From Sitta carolinensis (lineage: Eukaryota > Chordata > Aves > Passeriformes > Sittidae), in assembly GCA_032173965.1 (NCBI GenBank), contig CM063288.1, positions 18,821,501 to 18,885,500 of the forward strand: a stretch of 64,000 bases of DNA, read 5' to 3'. Shown one piece after another: positions 12,253 through 24,905 of the stretch; within the stretch, counting starts at the first letter, position 1; every line of letters starts with the position of its first letter. The position numbers and the translations under genes were made by a program. The notes beneath the pieces are model-generated. The model saw only the letters and a program-made list of their open reading frames with translations, was not told where the DNA came from and searched no databases.

Positions 12253-15200
12253 TTAAGCTCCACCATCCATTTCCATTTGCTGCTCCTGCTGAGGGACATT
12301 CAAGTTCCCACTGCAATGCTGTGGCTCACTGAAGAACTGGGAAGAAGGCCATGTTGCACAGATCTTATCAGTAATGTCAGCACTGTGACAGAGCAACAGA
12401 GCATGGGAATTAAAGGAAGGTGGCTGGGTCAAGATTTACAGCCTTCTGTATAATTCTACACCTTAATCCTTACTAGTTTCCTGCCTGCTTAGTAGGATAG
12501 TTTTGGATGTGGGGAAGAAATCTTCAAAACTTACACAAACTGCAGTTTGAGCTGTGTCAAATATGGCATAATTTTGGCAGAGATTATTCCTAAATCTTAA
12601 AATTGCTAGAGTGCTAAAACAACAAAATAAAAAATGAAAATGTTTACAGCTGATGTATATCAGATTCAAAGTGTATACTTGAAGCATTCCAGTAAGAAAT
12701 ACAAAAATATCAGTTGCACAAAACTGATTTATCAGATCATTGCAGCTCAAGATTGAGAATCAAGTATGACAGACATAGGAACATATGTTCTTTTTTGGGT
12801 CCTCAGGGTGAAAGAATAATTTCTAGCATGGAGAAATAGAATATAAACCAGTCATATAATACTCCAAAGATGCATGACCTCCAGAAGCGTATTTTTCCTA
12901 TATGCCATTATATCTGAGATGCTAGTTGAGAGTAAAATCAGAGATTATCTTTTTCGATTGCCTAGAATCAGAACAGGATTTAGGAATTGCAAATGCTGGA
13001 AATACAAGAGCTATTTGTACATACACATTTTTGGGACAGTCAGGGCATATCTAATACCAAATAAAATTAGTTCCAAGGTCATATGTGAGACTGGAGATGA
13101 AGATGTTAGTGGTTTTCATGAATACAAGGTCACACTATTTTAAGTAAATCATCTACTACCAAACACAGTTTGACTGAACCCAGTAATATGTAACCCACAA
13201 TTCCATTGAATGCTTGTCTAATCTTGCTGACAACTTGACCAATAATACTACTATTTATAAAATGACCTGACTAAAAGAACTGAAGTATGATAAAGCAGTT
13301 GGCTTGCTCTGACTGCTGCAGTAATGCTGGACAGTTTAGATGTGATCCACACATACCAAAAAAAAGAGGGGTTTTTTATTAATTCAGATTGAAGAACAGA
13401 CTTATTTATTATATATGCTCAGATTTCTTTTCTCACAATCCCATGTGCAGAAATAGTTGTCTCAAGTTGTACTGTGCCATTGCTCAATGTAGTGACATTT
13501 GAACAGTTTTCTCAGAGAAACATACACAGCCAGGACCCAAGAGTGAGAAGATAGAAAAGGCAGCAGCAGCATCACACCAACCCTAACACTGAAAAGTTTG
13601 ATCCTGAAGATCAATACTAAGAAGAAGAGCTTGAAATAATATAAACACATGTCAAACATTATTCCAGGTAAGGATGTAACAGTAAGTCTCCAGAGAAAAA
13701 CATCTGAGTCCTGCCTTGCAAAAGAAGCTCTAAGGAAGGAGCAGCTTGGTAACGTGTATTAGCACTGGAGGTCTTTTATGTGTGTCAAGCACCAGATATT
13801 ACAAAGGAAGTAAAAAAACACCGTGAATATTAAACTTCTGGCAACTTAAAGAAGACATTTACTCCCCTAAGCCTCTGCAGTTACACTGCAGTCATTTGAA
13901 TACCTGCTGTCCAGCAGAAGTGACAGCCAAAATATGTGCTGGTAAAGAGGCATTGTTAGCTTTGGGGTGACTTTGTGTACCCTTTTTGTCCTTCATGACA
14001 CTGCAAGACCCAGTAAAAGCAGCAGGTTTGATCAGAATATGTGAGGAATCCAGAAGGAGAAAAACTTTTGTATTCAAATGTGCCTTGGGCTCCAAAGTCC
14101 ATTTTGGAGAGAAGTCCTTAGCATCACAGTTTGATGGATACACACTCTCTGAAGGGAACATCAGCTCTCTGCTATCAATTACTTACAAGAGGATTCAATG
14201 GCACATGGGAAAAGAAGAGATAAAGATACTCCAATAGTAATTGTTCTTTGAATTGTTACATTTAAAATAGATGCCATAATAGATGGTAAGGGAAACCTGG
14301 TAGATTTTGTCTTTCCAGACTTTTATATCTTTTCATAGAATCAAAAATTGGCATAAGGTACTAAGTTGCTGCACTGGGCTCTCCAGGCTTGCTCAGATGA
14401 AGGACAGAGGTCCTGTATAGTGGAAATCATATTGACAGCAAGACCTTCAACACTGTAACTTTTAGAATGTATATATTGATAAAAAATGTGGAGCATGAAG
14501 CAACATATTTTCAAGAGGGAAACAGGCTACTAAATATCATCTGCAATAGCCAAGGCAAACACAACATCTATCCATTTACCATTCGGAGAAGGCAAAATGC
14601 ACCTCCAAACTTCATTTTGTGTTTGATCTGTCATTGCTGAAGGCACCTAAGTATAAAGAAAAATGGTGGAGAGGTTTCAGATTTTAGATGCTTTGCCAGT
14701 CATTTTGAATTGCAAAGACCTGTTGCAGAAAATAACCTCTAAAGGGTGGTGCAATGATGTTTGCATAAGCTTGATAGTAAAATAAGAATAGTAATAGCCC
14801 CACTTTGAAAAAAAATTAGTTAAGTATGCCAGGTATATCTAAGACCATATTGATTGCTAAAAACATTTGTTTTCTTATAAACTTCGAGTAATTAAGGTAC
14901 AACTTTCAGAAAACATTGACTGTAGTAAGTTTTTCTAAGGAGACCACTAGCTCAATTGTACATTTCATTGTTTATATTTTCTTTTTTAAAATTAAGTCCA
15001 AGTGAAAGGAGACTAAAACAAGATTTACAGTATTTGTGACTGTAAAAGGAAAAGTGTGTCTGTAAAGCAAAATACACGTTAAGCCTGATCAGCTCTGTGA
15101 CCAAGGGTACTCCTTGCAGAGCTAAAATGAGAACCCACAAGGATGTTTTGTGGACAAGAGTAAACCCAGGTTATATCTGTCTGTTCAAAAGAAAGCTTAC

Positions 15201-16954
15201 AGCTATGAGGTATATGAAAAAATACCTTTTTGAAAACTCATTAGTGCCTCTGATCTTCCAAGATGATCAATGCACTGCTTCCAGTTTCAACAAGGAAATT
15301 TAAAAGGAAAGAAGAAAAAGGAAAAGGAAGATGATGAACTCACAGGGGCACCTCTTAAGTGAATAGACATTGCAGTATGATTTTCTTTAAGACAATTTTT
15401 AATTTTTCATTTATGACTACTTTCTAAAGAAGCTTGCACCACTTTTTTACGGCTGGGAAGGATAGTATTACTTGGAAAAGATTTATGGATAGAGCTTTTT
15501 AATAGGCAGCAAATTATTGCAGCATGTTATGCAAAGGTTCTCAAATGTAAATGCAGGTGCACAGACAGGACACAGGAGGATTTACAAATCAAGGTAATGT
15601 AAAACAATTTAGCTTTTCTAGGTAGGATAGGCTGGATGTGTAAGCCCCTTAAATTTATTGTTAGCGAATTGATTTATTGAGGTTTGGTTCTAGATTCTGT
15701 CTTTCAATGTTTTCTTTGCTCTTTTTTCTCTTTTTGGTAGACACCTCAAAACGTTATCATCATTATCAGAAAACAGATCAGTAAATCATCTTTACAGAGC
15801 AAACACAGAAATACTGGAGAAAATAAACTTAGGCATAAATTCTACCCTCCTCCATTTTTCCAGTTATTACAGAAATGTGGGTTTGTGCCATATATAGATA
15901 ATCTTGTTACCATGTAAGCTGCTGGGAATGGCTGTAATCATTCTGCCACTGTATAAAGGCAGGGAATATTTTTTTTTTTATTATTTGATGAATGGTAAAG
16001 AGCTAAAATTAGGGTTTTTTTCCACAAGATATTACTAACAAAGCTGAGGAAACAAGAAGTCTTAGCCCATGAAAACTAATACGTTAGGTTCAGAAGATGA
16101 ATGACAAGACAAGGAGTCCCAAAGCTCTTCACACAGATAATAAGAATATTTCCTACTCTTAAAACATTCTAACTTGAAGGTTTTCATTGAAAGCTCCTCT
16201 TAAGAAGTTATTAAAATGACCAGAATGCAACACTTCTAGGAAAACAGTGAGAACAATTCTAGACATGTTAACAAAGCACTGAATAAGGACAAAGAGCAAA
16301 AATTATTTGGATGCACTGTTTTCTCCTAAGCAATATATTTAGAGAAAAGACTTTATTATGTCAAAATTAAATACAGTATTAATTTTTAAAATATAAATAT
16401 ATGCATAAATATATTGGCAAACAAGGAAGTCTTGTAAATTAACTGAAGAGGTGTATCCCTCTTCTGTCACTGAGAAGGGCTCTCTACATTGCCCTATTTT
16501 TCCAGCCTGATTGTGTGGAAATATATAACGCTACCTGCTAGTAATCTGAAAACCAAATCATATGAAATTGTTTCAATAATGGAAACTATATGTGCATCAC
16601 ATTACCAATATGTTTAAAGGTGCTTGAAAACATATTCTGCAGAGAAATTTGCATTTCTGACTATGAAAACCTGTGCAAAAAGGAGATAGAGCAAAAATTG
16701 TAAAATGTTCCTATGAAGTGTTGGCTTTCAGCAGCTTTTCCCCCATTTATTTTAAGACAGAGGCTGCCAGGTGTGAAGCAGGCCCTGCCTCTCCCTGCTT
16801 TGAGAGCAGCTGGGCTTTTTCTCTTTTGTGAAATTTTAACCTGACATTTCAATCTAAGTAAATCACACCAAGAACAGAGGTGAGACTTTCTCTCAAATGT
16901 CTCTATTGTGCACAAATCCTTCAATGTTTTTAAATAACACTACATTCTGTAATA

Positions 16955-16972
16955 GCGGGGAAGGGGGGAGGG
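16955..16972 (+). repeat. G-rich patch
   Basis: Runs of four, six and three G separated by A residues, in otherwise AT-rich sequence. It has some G-quadruplex potential on the plus strand. It is followed at 17009-17060 by a tract of almost pure A and T. Confidence 0.6.
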
Positions 16973-18718
16973 TTGTGATTATTATGGGGTTTATTATAGT
17001 TCTTTTATTATATATATTTTGATGATATATATTTTATTAAATTTAATTTTTAATATTGCATCATCTACCATTGTATTTTGCTAATACAATATTATGTTCA
17101 AAAGATGTATGAGCAAATTCTGACATTTCCTTAACTGTAGAAGTTCTAGCGAGGATAAGTTATTGATGACTAATGTATCCATAGTGGGAGAAAAAATTTC
17201 CCCCTATTTATAGTAGGTAATACTTCTTAAATATTGTCCTCACCAAAAAATTTACAAAATTTTGAACTTTTTTTCTCCTGGAACCTGAGCACTTGTATGG
17301 AACCTTATTCATTGTTATGGTGAAAAAAATCCACGCTGCCTATGTAATATTTGAGTTAATTTTTAACTGATTATAGCAAGAAAGTGTGATACAGTTTTAG
17401 TTTTAGGGATCCTGTTGCAAGTGGAGTATCTCCATCCAGTGAACTGCATGATTCCAGCACGATTGGGAGCAGAATCTGGCCCTTGTGCTTCTGTTAATAT
17501 TAATGTACTGAAATATTTCAATGCACACAAGAATTTAAAACTATTAATAGAAGTATTTAATGCAATTAAGATTCATTATATAGGCTTGACTTATATATGT
17601 AACTAGAAAATAATACTATAAAATGTAACTAATTAACTAAAATGCTCAAATACTTTACAAGGCTAAGATTGATATCCAGAAATATTCCATAGGATCCTAT
17701 TCTGAAATTCTTTCCCCCAAAATAACATTGCATTACTACTCTTTAATATTCTTAATTTTTCCTGGTCTTTTTACCCTTCTAGTTATCTGGATATTAATCT
17801 TTTTTTCTGACTACCTATTGCTTTTTGGTTCCAAAAAACAAAATTAGTCTTTTGCTGCTGTGTCTAAATTAAACTATTCAACCACCAGATTTAGTATTAT
17901 CTTTGTTCTTTCTTCAAAAGAACTGCATAATAGACTGTGCAATCCTTAGACAAGTATCCCTGTGGTATGGATGATTTAACGTCAACATTCCAAGAGAGCT
18001 AAGAAAACATCCTATCTTTGTTTGAAATGCTTATATTAGAAGTAATATGAGCCAGCAGATACGAATGATGCCAAATACACTGCATCTTTCAAAGTTTCCA
18101 TTGCCAAGAGTACATTTTGAACTGGCCAAGTTCAAATGGGTTTCTTTTTATTTCCAAGAGCAGAGTGTTAGAAAAGTTGTGTCCAGCTTTTTTGAAAGCA
18201 TTCGGCTGAAAATCATAAATGCTTTATTTGATTATTTGGTTATACTAATGCACTCCATACTGTCATCACTTTCAAGTCCTATGGACAATTCGGGCTCTAG
18301 CTAGGATTATTTCTTGTTTGGAAGAAAATGAGTAGATAAAGTCATTGGATATTTTATTCTCTTAACAAACAGACTATCTGATTTCAAAAGCAATGCACAG
18401 TGTCCTGCTCACAGGGCTCACATAACCTCCCGAGAGCCCCAGAAAGCAATTTGTTTCAACCTCCAGCAGCTCATTTCCCCTCCCACCGTTTCAAGAACTC
18501 AGCCAAATTCCTTCCTCCATGTAGTTCTGCTGAAACAATTTGCCACTGTAAGCTAAGATGAACTTAGTACTATGTTACTTCCCCTTCTCCCACATATTAA
18601 ATCTTTCGGGACAGATTTTCTTTAATATTATGCTAGTATTTCTCTGTTCACCTTAGTAAGGGCTGCTGAATACTTTTTTTAGTGAAAGACATAAAAAGGG
18701 ATCTTCCCAGTATTGTCT

Positions 18719-18762
18719 TGAAAAAGGTTTTTTTGATTACTGTAATGCAAAAACCTTTTTCA
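18719..18762. repeat. Perfect inverted repeat, 14-bp arms, 16-base loop
   Basis: The left arm TGAAAAAGGTTTTT (18719-18732) is exactly complementary to the right arm AAAAACCTTTTTCA (18749-18762). The loop is TTGATTACTGTAATGC. The arms are A/T-dominated with a CC/GG core, which makes chance occurrence likelier than for a mixed-sequence stem. Confidence 0.9.
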
Positions 18763-19038
18763 TGCAAGTCCAATGTTTCTTGACACCTTCCTGATTTAAC
18801 TTTGAGACACCTAAACTTGTGAAAAAGGGAGCCCTGATCTCTAACTCAAAGTCAATAGGGTTTTTCTGTCTTATCCCCCAGGACTACTGCTGGGGGATTG
18901 ACACAATTCCATGGTTGCTTTACTGCAAGATATGTGGGCAGCTGCTGATAAGTGTGACTGCACTTTCTTTTCCCAGATTTGCATGTCAGTGCAGTGAGTC
19001 TGAAACAGCAAACTGATTTTTGCGCTTTTTTTAATAGT

Positions 19039-19070
19039 TTTGTTGTTGTTGTTGTTGTTGTTGTTGTTTG
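19039..19070. repeat. GTT trinucleotide microsatellite
   Basis: About nine to ten GTT units (CAA/AAC on the minus strand), ending in GTTTGTTTG. The tract lies in a T-rich stretch. Confidence 0.92.
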
Positions 19071-20272
19071 TTTGTGTTTTTTTTAAGCCAGAGTAGTTCA
19101 TGATCCAGTTCATTACCTGGCTGTCCAAATGATAGTGGGGTGATGTAGGGTTGGCCATGAATAAAGGGAGCAATGGTTATCACACCCCCAGTGAGGGGCT
19201 GCACTCAAAACAGGTCAAGGTGACTGCTCAGTTACAGCTGAAGTACACATCATGCCTTAGAGAAAAGGAAGAAGGGAGAATGAGATGATCTTAGGTTAAC
19301 TCACCACAAAGTTAATCCCATATATTCCCCAAACACTTGGCAGTGCACAATGAATTCAAATTTTTACAGGGTAGAACTGTAACACACTATCTGTTCTGCT
19401 TCTGATGTAACAGCAACTGAATCCATTTGTATCATGTTTCTTCCTTTTGCCCAAATGTATGAAGTTCAATTAATGACTTGTATTAAATAAAGGAGGTAGA
19501 ACAATAATGGATCAGAGTAGAATGTATGAGAATTACAATGACAGAAATGCTCACATTTAGAAGGAGATGGAAAGCAATAGTAATCTTGAGAGAGAGATAA
19601 AGAGGTAGAAAATGGAAACAGCACAGCACATCTATAAATAACTTCCAAATGAGTATGCAGTATATGGATCATATGAAAACATCTTTACTCATGCTGAGCT
19701 CCAAACATATCCTCTAGGCAGAACAAGCACTCGGCTAACAGATACTCAGTATTTCAGATCAGGGTTTCTAGTAAACTGCAGGTGATGGAATTCTTATAAT
19801 CTGCATCTCTATAAACTTTTTAAGTGGACAAAAAAACATCAAAAAGGAATATAGAAATCTGAAGGGATGGTTAAAAAGAACAACAAACTGAGAAAAAAAA
19901 GAATACAATCAGGCACGGACAGAAGAGCATTAAGGGAACTGTAAAGGGAATAATCCCAAAGTAAATCCATAGTATGTGTGTTATAGGATAACCTCTATTG
20001 TGAATTACTAATGTAAGTTATAGAGTATAACATCAATACTAAAAGCTAAAGAAAAAATAGAGTACATTAAAAATACTACTTTTGCAGCCATTGATATTAA
20101 TGTTTGTCAACAATTAAATAAAACCCCAACAAATTATTTATTACATTCTGCAAGCATCTCTATTTTAAATCCACCAGAGGATGGTTTTCTGTTACCTAGT
20201 AATGATTCAAAAAGCCTTATAAATATTCAGAACATTTATAAAATGCTAAATTACATTTTTAAAGGAGATAAT

Positions 20273-20301
20273 ATTTTTATTTTTCTTTTCAAAATAAAAA
20301 T
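20273..20301. repeat. A+T-only inverted repeat, 11-bp arms
   Basis: ATTTTTATTTT at 20273-20283 pairs with AAAATAAAAAT at 20291-20301 around a 7-base loop. It lies 22 bases upstream of the CR1 insertion point. With only A and T in the arms it may be chance. Confidence 0.55.
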
Positions 20302-20323
20302 TATTTTTACTTTTGAATAAATA

Positions 20324-20876
20324 ATATATCACCAGCCAGCCAAAGGAGGTGATTTTCCTGCTCTGCACTGGTGTAGCCTCACCTTGAATATTACATGCAG
20401 TTTTAGGCACCACAATTTTAAAAGGACATTAAGCTATTGAAGAGCATCCAAAGAAGCACAACAAAGATGGTGAAGGGCCTTGAAGGGGAGTCATATGAGG
20501 ACTGGCTGTGGTCACTTGGCCTGTTCAGCCTGGAGAACAGAGACTGAGGACAGACCTCATCACAGGTCTACAGCTTCCTTGTGAGGGCAAGAGGAGGGGC
20601 TGCACGGGTCTCTTCTCTTGGTGACCAGGGACAGGACACAAGGGAATGGTCTGAAACTATGTCAGGGAATGTTTAGGTTGGACATCAGGAAAAGGTCCTT
20701 CACCTAAAGGGTGGTCAGGCTCCCCATGGAAGTGGCCACCGCACCAAGCTTGACCGAGTTCAAGAAGCGTTTGGACAATGCTCTCAGGGTGTGACTCTTG
20801 GGGTTGGTCCTGTGTATGGCTGGGAGCTGGACTTCGTTCATCCTGATGGGTCCCTTCCAACTCATTCTATGATTCA
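20324..20876 (+). mobile_element. CR1 LINE fragment, 5'-truncated, sense
   Basis: This is the longest CR1 copy here, about 550 bases in plus orientation. It begins within the end of the second open frame (AGGTGATTTTCCTGCTCTGC, then a form of the 'ctggtg..gcctcacct' phrase). It continues through typical CR1 3' sequence: GGCCTGTTCAGCCTGGAGAA, GTGACCAGGGACAGGACACA, GGTTGGACATCAGGAAAAGG and GGGTCCCTTCCAACTC. It finishes with ATTCTATGATTC. An AATAAATA octamer occurs both before it (20316-20323) and over its end (20876-20883), which may be a target-site duplication. In AT-rich DNA that is weak evidence, and CR1 often leaves none. The frame is interrupted and 5'-truncated, so it cannot move on its own. 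The 67-codon minus-strand frame at 20657-20860 is a shadow of the repeat. Confidence 0.96.
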
Positions 20877-21250
20877 ATAAATATTACTAGTTTGTAATAC
20901 ATGTGTTTTAATGTAATTAATATTGATTTCATATCTACAGCATATATCCAGCACAATTTGCAGAAGTGCTGAGCATTTGTCATTTTTTTGGTAACATTTA
21001 TCTTTTGTAAGGTACAGGCCCTTGAAGTTACTTATGGAACTTGAGTGAAGATAAGCAAAAGTGAGACATGAATAAGCCTCTAGGGTTTGTTGCTTTCTTA
21101 GCCAGTTCCTAATCTGATTTGGTGCTTTTTCAAACTGTGCTCCAATGTTCCTTTCCAGAGTTCCTGCTAATGTCCCTTCTCCATATGAAAGACAACTACT
21201 AGGGTGATGTTTCATATCTCCTCAACAAGTAAAGAATGACTTAATCATAC

Positions 21251-21276
21251 AAAAAAAAAAAAAAAAAAAAAAAAAA
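21251..21276. repeat. Poly-A run of 26
   Basis: An uninterrupted A run preceded by CATAC and followed by GGGAGGG. No AATAAA or ATTAAA lies in the 40 bases upstream and no recognisable retrotransposon body precedes it, so it is listed as a homopolymer and not as a retrocopy tail. Confidence 0.9.
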
Positions 21277-21280
21277 GGGA

Positions 21281-21313
21281 GGGTAATGCTATTAAAAGGG
21301 TAATGCTATTAAA
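21281..21313. repeat. 16-base direct repeat, two copies
   Basis: GGGTAATGCTATTAAA occurs at 21281-21296 and again at 21298-21313, separated by a single A. It lies immediately after the poly-A run. Confidence 0.93.
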
Positions 21314-22463
21314 TATTTAGAAAATTTGCACATCTTGGCTGAGACACACAAACTTCCAGTTTTCCCATAGCCTGAACACTCAGAGATGAGAGGCAATCTG
21401 AAGCAGTAGCAGAATCCTGCTGTTTACAGGAGACTGTTTGCTCTTTGTGCAGAGCTTATGTTTTAGAACACTGCTATTTCAGTTCAACTCCCTTAAAAGC
21501 TTGAGTCTGTCTTTTATTATGATGCTGCAGCAGCAAGAACAGGGTAGAAAATATACTCTGAATTCCAACATTACTGAAATAAGACTTTTCTCAATAAATA
21601 ATATATCAAAATGTGGAGGACTGGATGAAAGAGAAAACTTGAAAACATGCTGTGCAGTGTTTAAAATACCATGAGCTCATACTTGGAACACAATTATTAT
21701 AATTTTTTTATGATTCTGTGATGGGGGGCTGTAGAGGGTGCAGCCATTCATGGAAACATGGGTTCTCACTTGCCAATTAGTCCAACATGAAAATACTTCA
21801 CCTTTGTTAACGGAAGAGTAAATTCTAATAGGTGGCTTATTCTGCCTTCATATCAAAATAGTTTCAAGGCATGAATCACAGCAGTGTGCTGTAATTATTT
21901 GACTCAAACTAGATTTAAGCTATCACTATAGAGACAGAAAATGTCTAGGCAGAGGCAAGTATCTCTCTGCTGGCATCATTACAACTGTGTAGAGGCTTCC
22001 TAATACACTATGGATGAGTTGGTTTTCTCCTTAGCCAAACTAAGCTGTGTCGAAGGAAATGTCACATTTGCAAGAGGGAGCTGAGAATACAGTTCAATTC
22101 ACCATTGCCTTGGTGAAGCCACAACACAGCACTGTAAAGACACACATGCTCAACTCTTCCAGAGTCAACATATTGCTAAGTAAATAAGAACACCAGAACA
22201 TTAAGAGTATGGTGAGGTTTCTTGCTATGGTTTCTTGCTTTTTCTTAGAAAGTGCAAGCCCAGTGGTGAAAGACAACTCTTCTGCCAATTCAGTACTTAA
22301 AATAAGTATCAAAAATATACACAACCCTTACAGAATTTATACCTTGTTCCAAAAGTACCCACAACTTTAATTTATTCAATTTTGATGATGCAAGTCTTGT
22401 TATTTCCAGTAGAAAACTGGAAAACATAATAAATATATATTAAATATTATAAAATATGAATAC

Positions 22464-22482
22464 ATATATATATATATATATA
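22464..22482. repeat. TA dinucleotide microsatellite
   Basis: About nine to ten AT/TA units within a longer stretch (about 22425-22520) that is almost wholly A and T. Confidence 0.9.
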
Positions 22483-24883
22483 GTAGATATTTACTATATT
22501 AAAAAACTATATATATTTTTGCAAAATCAGTTTTTTAAAAAAAAACATTAATTAGGGGGGAAAAATTATTGTTTTGATTTTTTGTTTCCTGGAGGCAACA
22601 TAAGAAAAACAGCTTCTACCAGCAGGCAGCCTGGTGTGACCAGCCGTAAAGATGACCTGGTTAGAAGGTTGTGACACAGCCTGTCATCTCTTTGACAGTG
22701 TAACTCAGAAAAATACTTCTGATGTTGCTTTTTGGCACAGTTACTTTGCAGAGCCTGAATGCTAGAGAAATACAGAAGTGAATGCTAAAGAAATTGTCCT
22801 TGTCTCAGTAAGGATGTTTTCTGTCCTCTTGATATGGACTGTGAGCCTGTGAATGCTGGTCTAGCTTAGGGGTGTGATAAGCAACATCTTAATCATTTGG
22901 ATTCTCCACAGAGCTGATTAAAGCATTCTGTTAAAATGCTTTTTCAGAAAGAAAAATACATGCTCATCATAATCTGTAAAACAATAAATACTTGCAAAAT
23001 ATGGTTTACACCAAAAACAAACTGATGCCTCTTCAAGTTAGAGTTTATGATTTAACTACTTCAGCTAGGAATATGCCCTAATTTGACATTTAAAACAGGC
23101 CAGACAAAATGCTGTGCATTCTCAGTTTTGAAACAGCTTTTTCTGAAAGAAATTTGTAAATAAAATATGTCATTTAAAGGTTAAAAACTCTTTTGGATTT
23201 ATTGATAGAAAATACTTTGATTAAACCAAACTGATTTTGGAAGGGATAAGGATTCATCCCATGACAAATCTCAGAACACTTTGTTTTCTATTGGATTTCA
23301 AAAACTCTTCAAATTTAAAGTTTAACTTAGTGTTAAATGTAGTTAAATTAGAGTTTAAACTAGAATTAAATACTGGCTTTAACAACTAAATATAATGCAC
23401 TTGTAGTGATACTTTAGACAAGAAGATAGCTGAATACATATAAAACCCACTGTTTCTGCAATTTGGGAATGAATCAGTAGGAGGACTGAACAAAGAAATA
23501 TCATACAGTCAGGCTTCACATGACAGAACAAATGGAAATTCCTATCTCTACCAGAATACTGTGCAACATTAATCATAAGAGAGAAAGTAAATAAGAAAGA
23601 CAAAAGAAAAGAGAGGCAGTAATACTGAGCGCTACATGTGCAACTAAAGAAATAAGGGAAGCAGAGAGACAAGTATCACACCAGTGTAATGGCAGAAGAC
23701 AAATTTTTCATAGAATCTGTAGAAAGATTCAAAATATACCAACAGCTTTGACTTCACTACAGAAGAAAAACCTCAGCCTTTGTTCATACTGCATAAAGCT
23801 TCCAGCACTCTATAGCATGTCTCCCACAGCCATTTGCAGAATATTGAAATTACTGTATTTTGTAATTTAAAAAATCCCTCAAATCTGTGTGAATTATCAG
23901 ATGTGTGTCTGTGGAAACCCAAACACATCAATGTTTTCTTTTTCTCCCTAGTGAATTTTGTGTTCTTCAGAAGGCACTCATCTGAGAGCAGTGTGCTGTT
24001 TATAAACTGAAGGACCCAGCACGCTCTACCAGCATGCCGAAAATATCTGGAGCTGGAGGAATTAATTCTAATGCAAATGAGGGTAGGGTTTCCCTGCAAG
24101 AGAAATCCTTGTTGTATCTGCTGAGACTGACAACTGACTGACTGGTTGCTATATGTCCAGCTAGGGATGTGGCAGAGATAAGCAAGATTCAAAAAAGCCC
24201 CAAACGTGTTAGCTGCCTAGCTGTTCTCAATGCATTTGGAGTCTAATTATCAGGATGTGAAATGCTCTGCAGTTCAGCCAGCACAGCCAGCTTTAGAAAT
24301 ATGCCAATGCTGCCTGCATCTCACTTCAGATATCAGAATGAGCATGAAGAATTCTTTTTCAGGCGAACTTCCCAAAACATTCAGTATCAGATACTTGCTG
24401 CTGCAAATGAAAGCAGTAAGAGGCTGATCCCATATGGAAGTGGCACTGAGCCAACAGTGCATGTGAAACTCCTGCCCCAAACATTCAGTGAGGCATAATC
24501 CCTATTTGGGAATTTTGTGACCTTACAGAAGGTTTGAATTCTCAACTTCCTTCAATGCTCTGAACTTCAGCACTGGCTCTAACAGCAGAATTGTGTATCT
24601 GTTAGCTTTAACCCTGTGTTGTATGTAGGCATTCAACCCTATGAATCAGAAGTGCTGTGACTGCCTTGTGGCATGAGAAAGAAGGGCTGACATCACTAGG
24701 ATTGTGGTTCTTAGCAAGGCAATGTTTGGAGGAGTTATCTGTGGCTGCAAATTTGCACTGGCCTCTTTTGCAGCCTGGAAGCTGACATGGTTGAGAGATC
24801 ACAAAGAAAACTTCTGACTCAGGCAGGTTGGATCTGGCTGCAGGACTGGAGCTGTGCTACAATTGTAGGGCCTTGATACCTGA

Positions 24884-24905
24884 AATGAAAGGGGAATGAA
24901 AGGGG
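24884..24905. repeat. 11-base tandem duplication
   Basis: AATGAAAGGGG occurs twice head to tail (24884-24894 and 24895-24905). Confidence 0.9.

Larger units (their letters stand above)
11160..20323. other. Unique AT-rich sequence, no gene seen
   Basis: About 9 kb of mostly unique noncoding DNA. It contains the duplication at 12205-12252, a G-rich patch at 16955-16972, the hairpin at 18719-18762, the GTT microsatellite at 19039-19070 and an A+T hairpin at 20273-20301. The 147-codon frame at 12010-12453 overlaps open frames on the other strand and contains the duplication; it matches no family I recognise. The 100-codon minus-strand frame at 18871-19173 owes part of its length to the microsatellite, which it reads as an asparagine run. 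Confidence 0.6.

Noticed and set aside
12010..12453. 147-codon plus-strand open frame
   Set aside because: It overlaps two minus-strand frames, contains a recent 21-base duplication read as repeated residues, and matches no family I recognise.
21200..21276. Possible retrocopy ending in a 26-base A run
   Set aside because: No polyadenylation signal lies within about 40 bases upstream, and the preceding sequence resembles no gene or SINE that I recognise.
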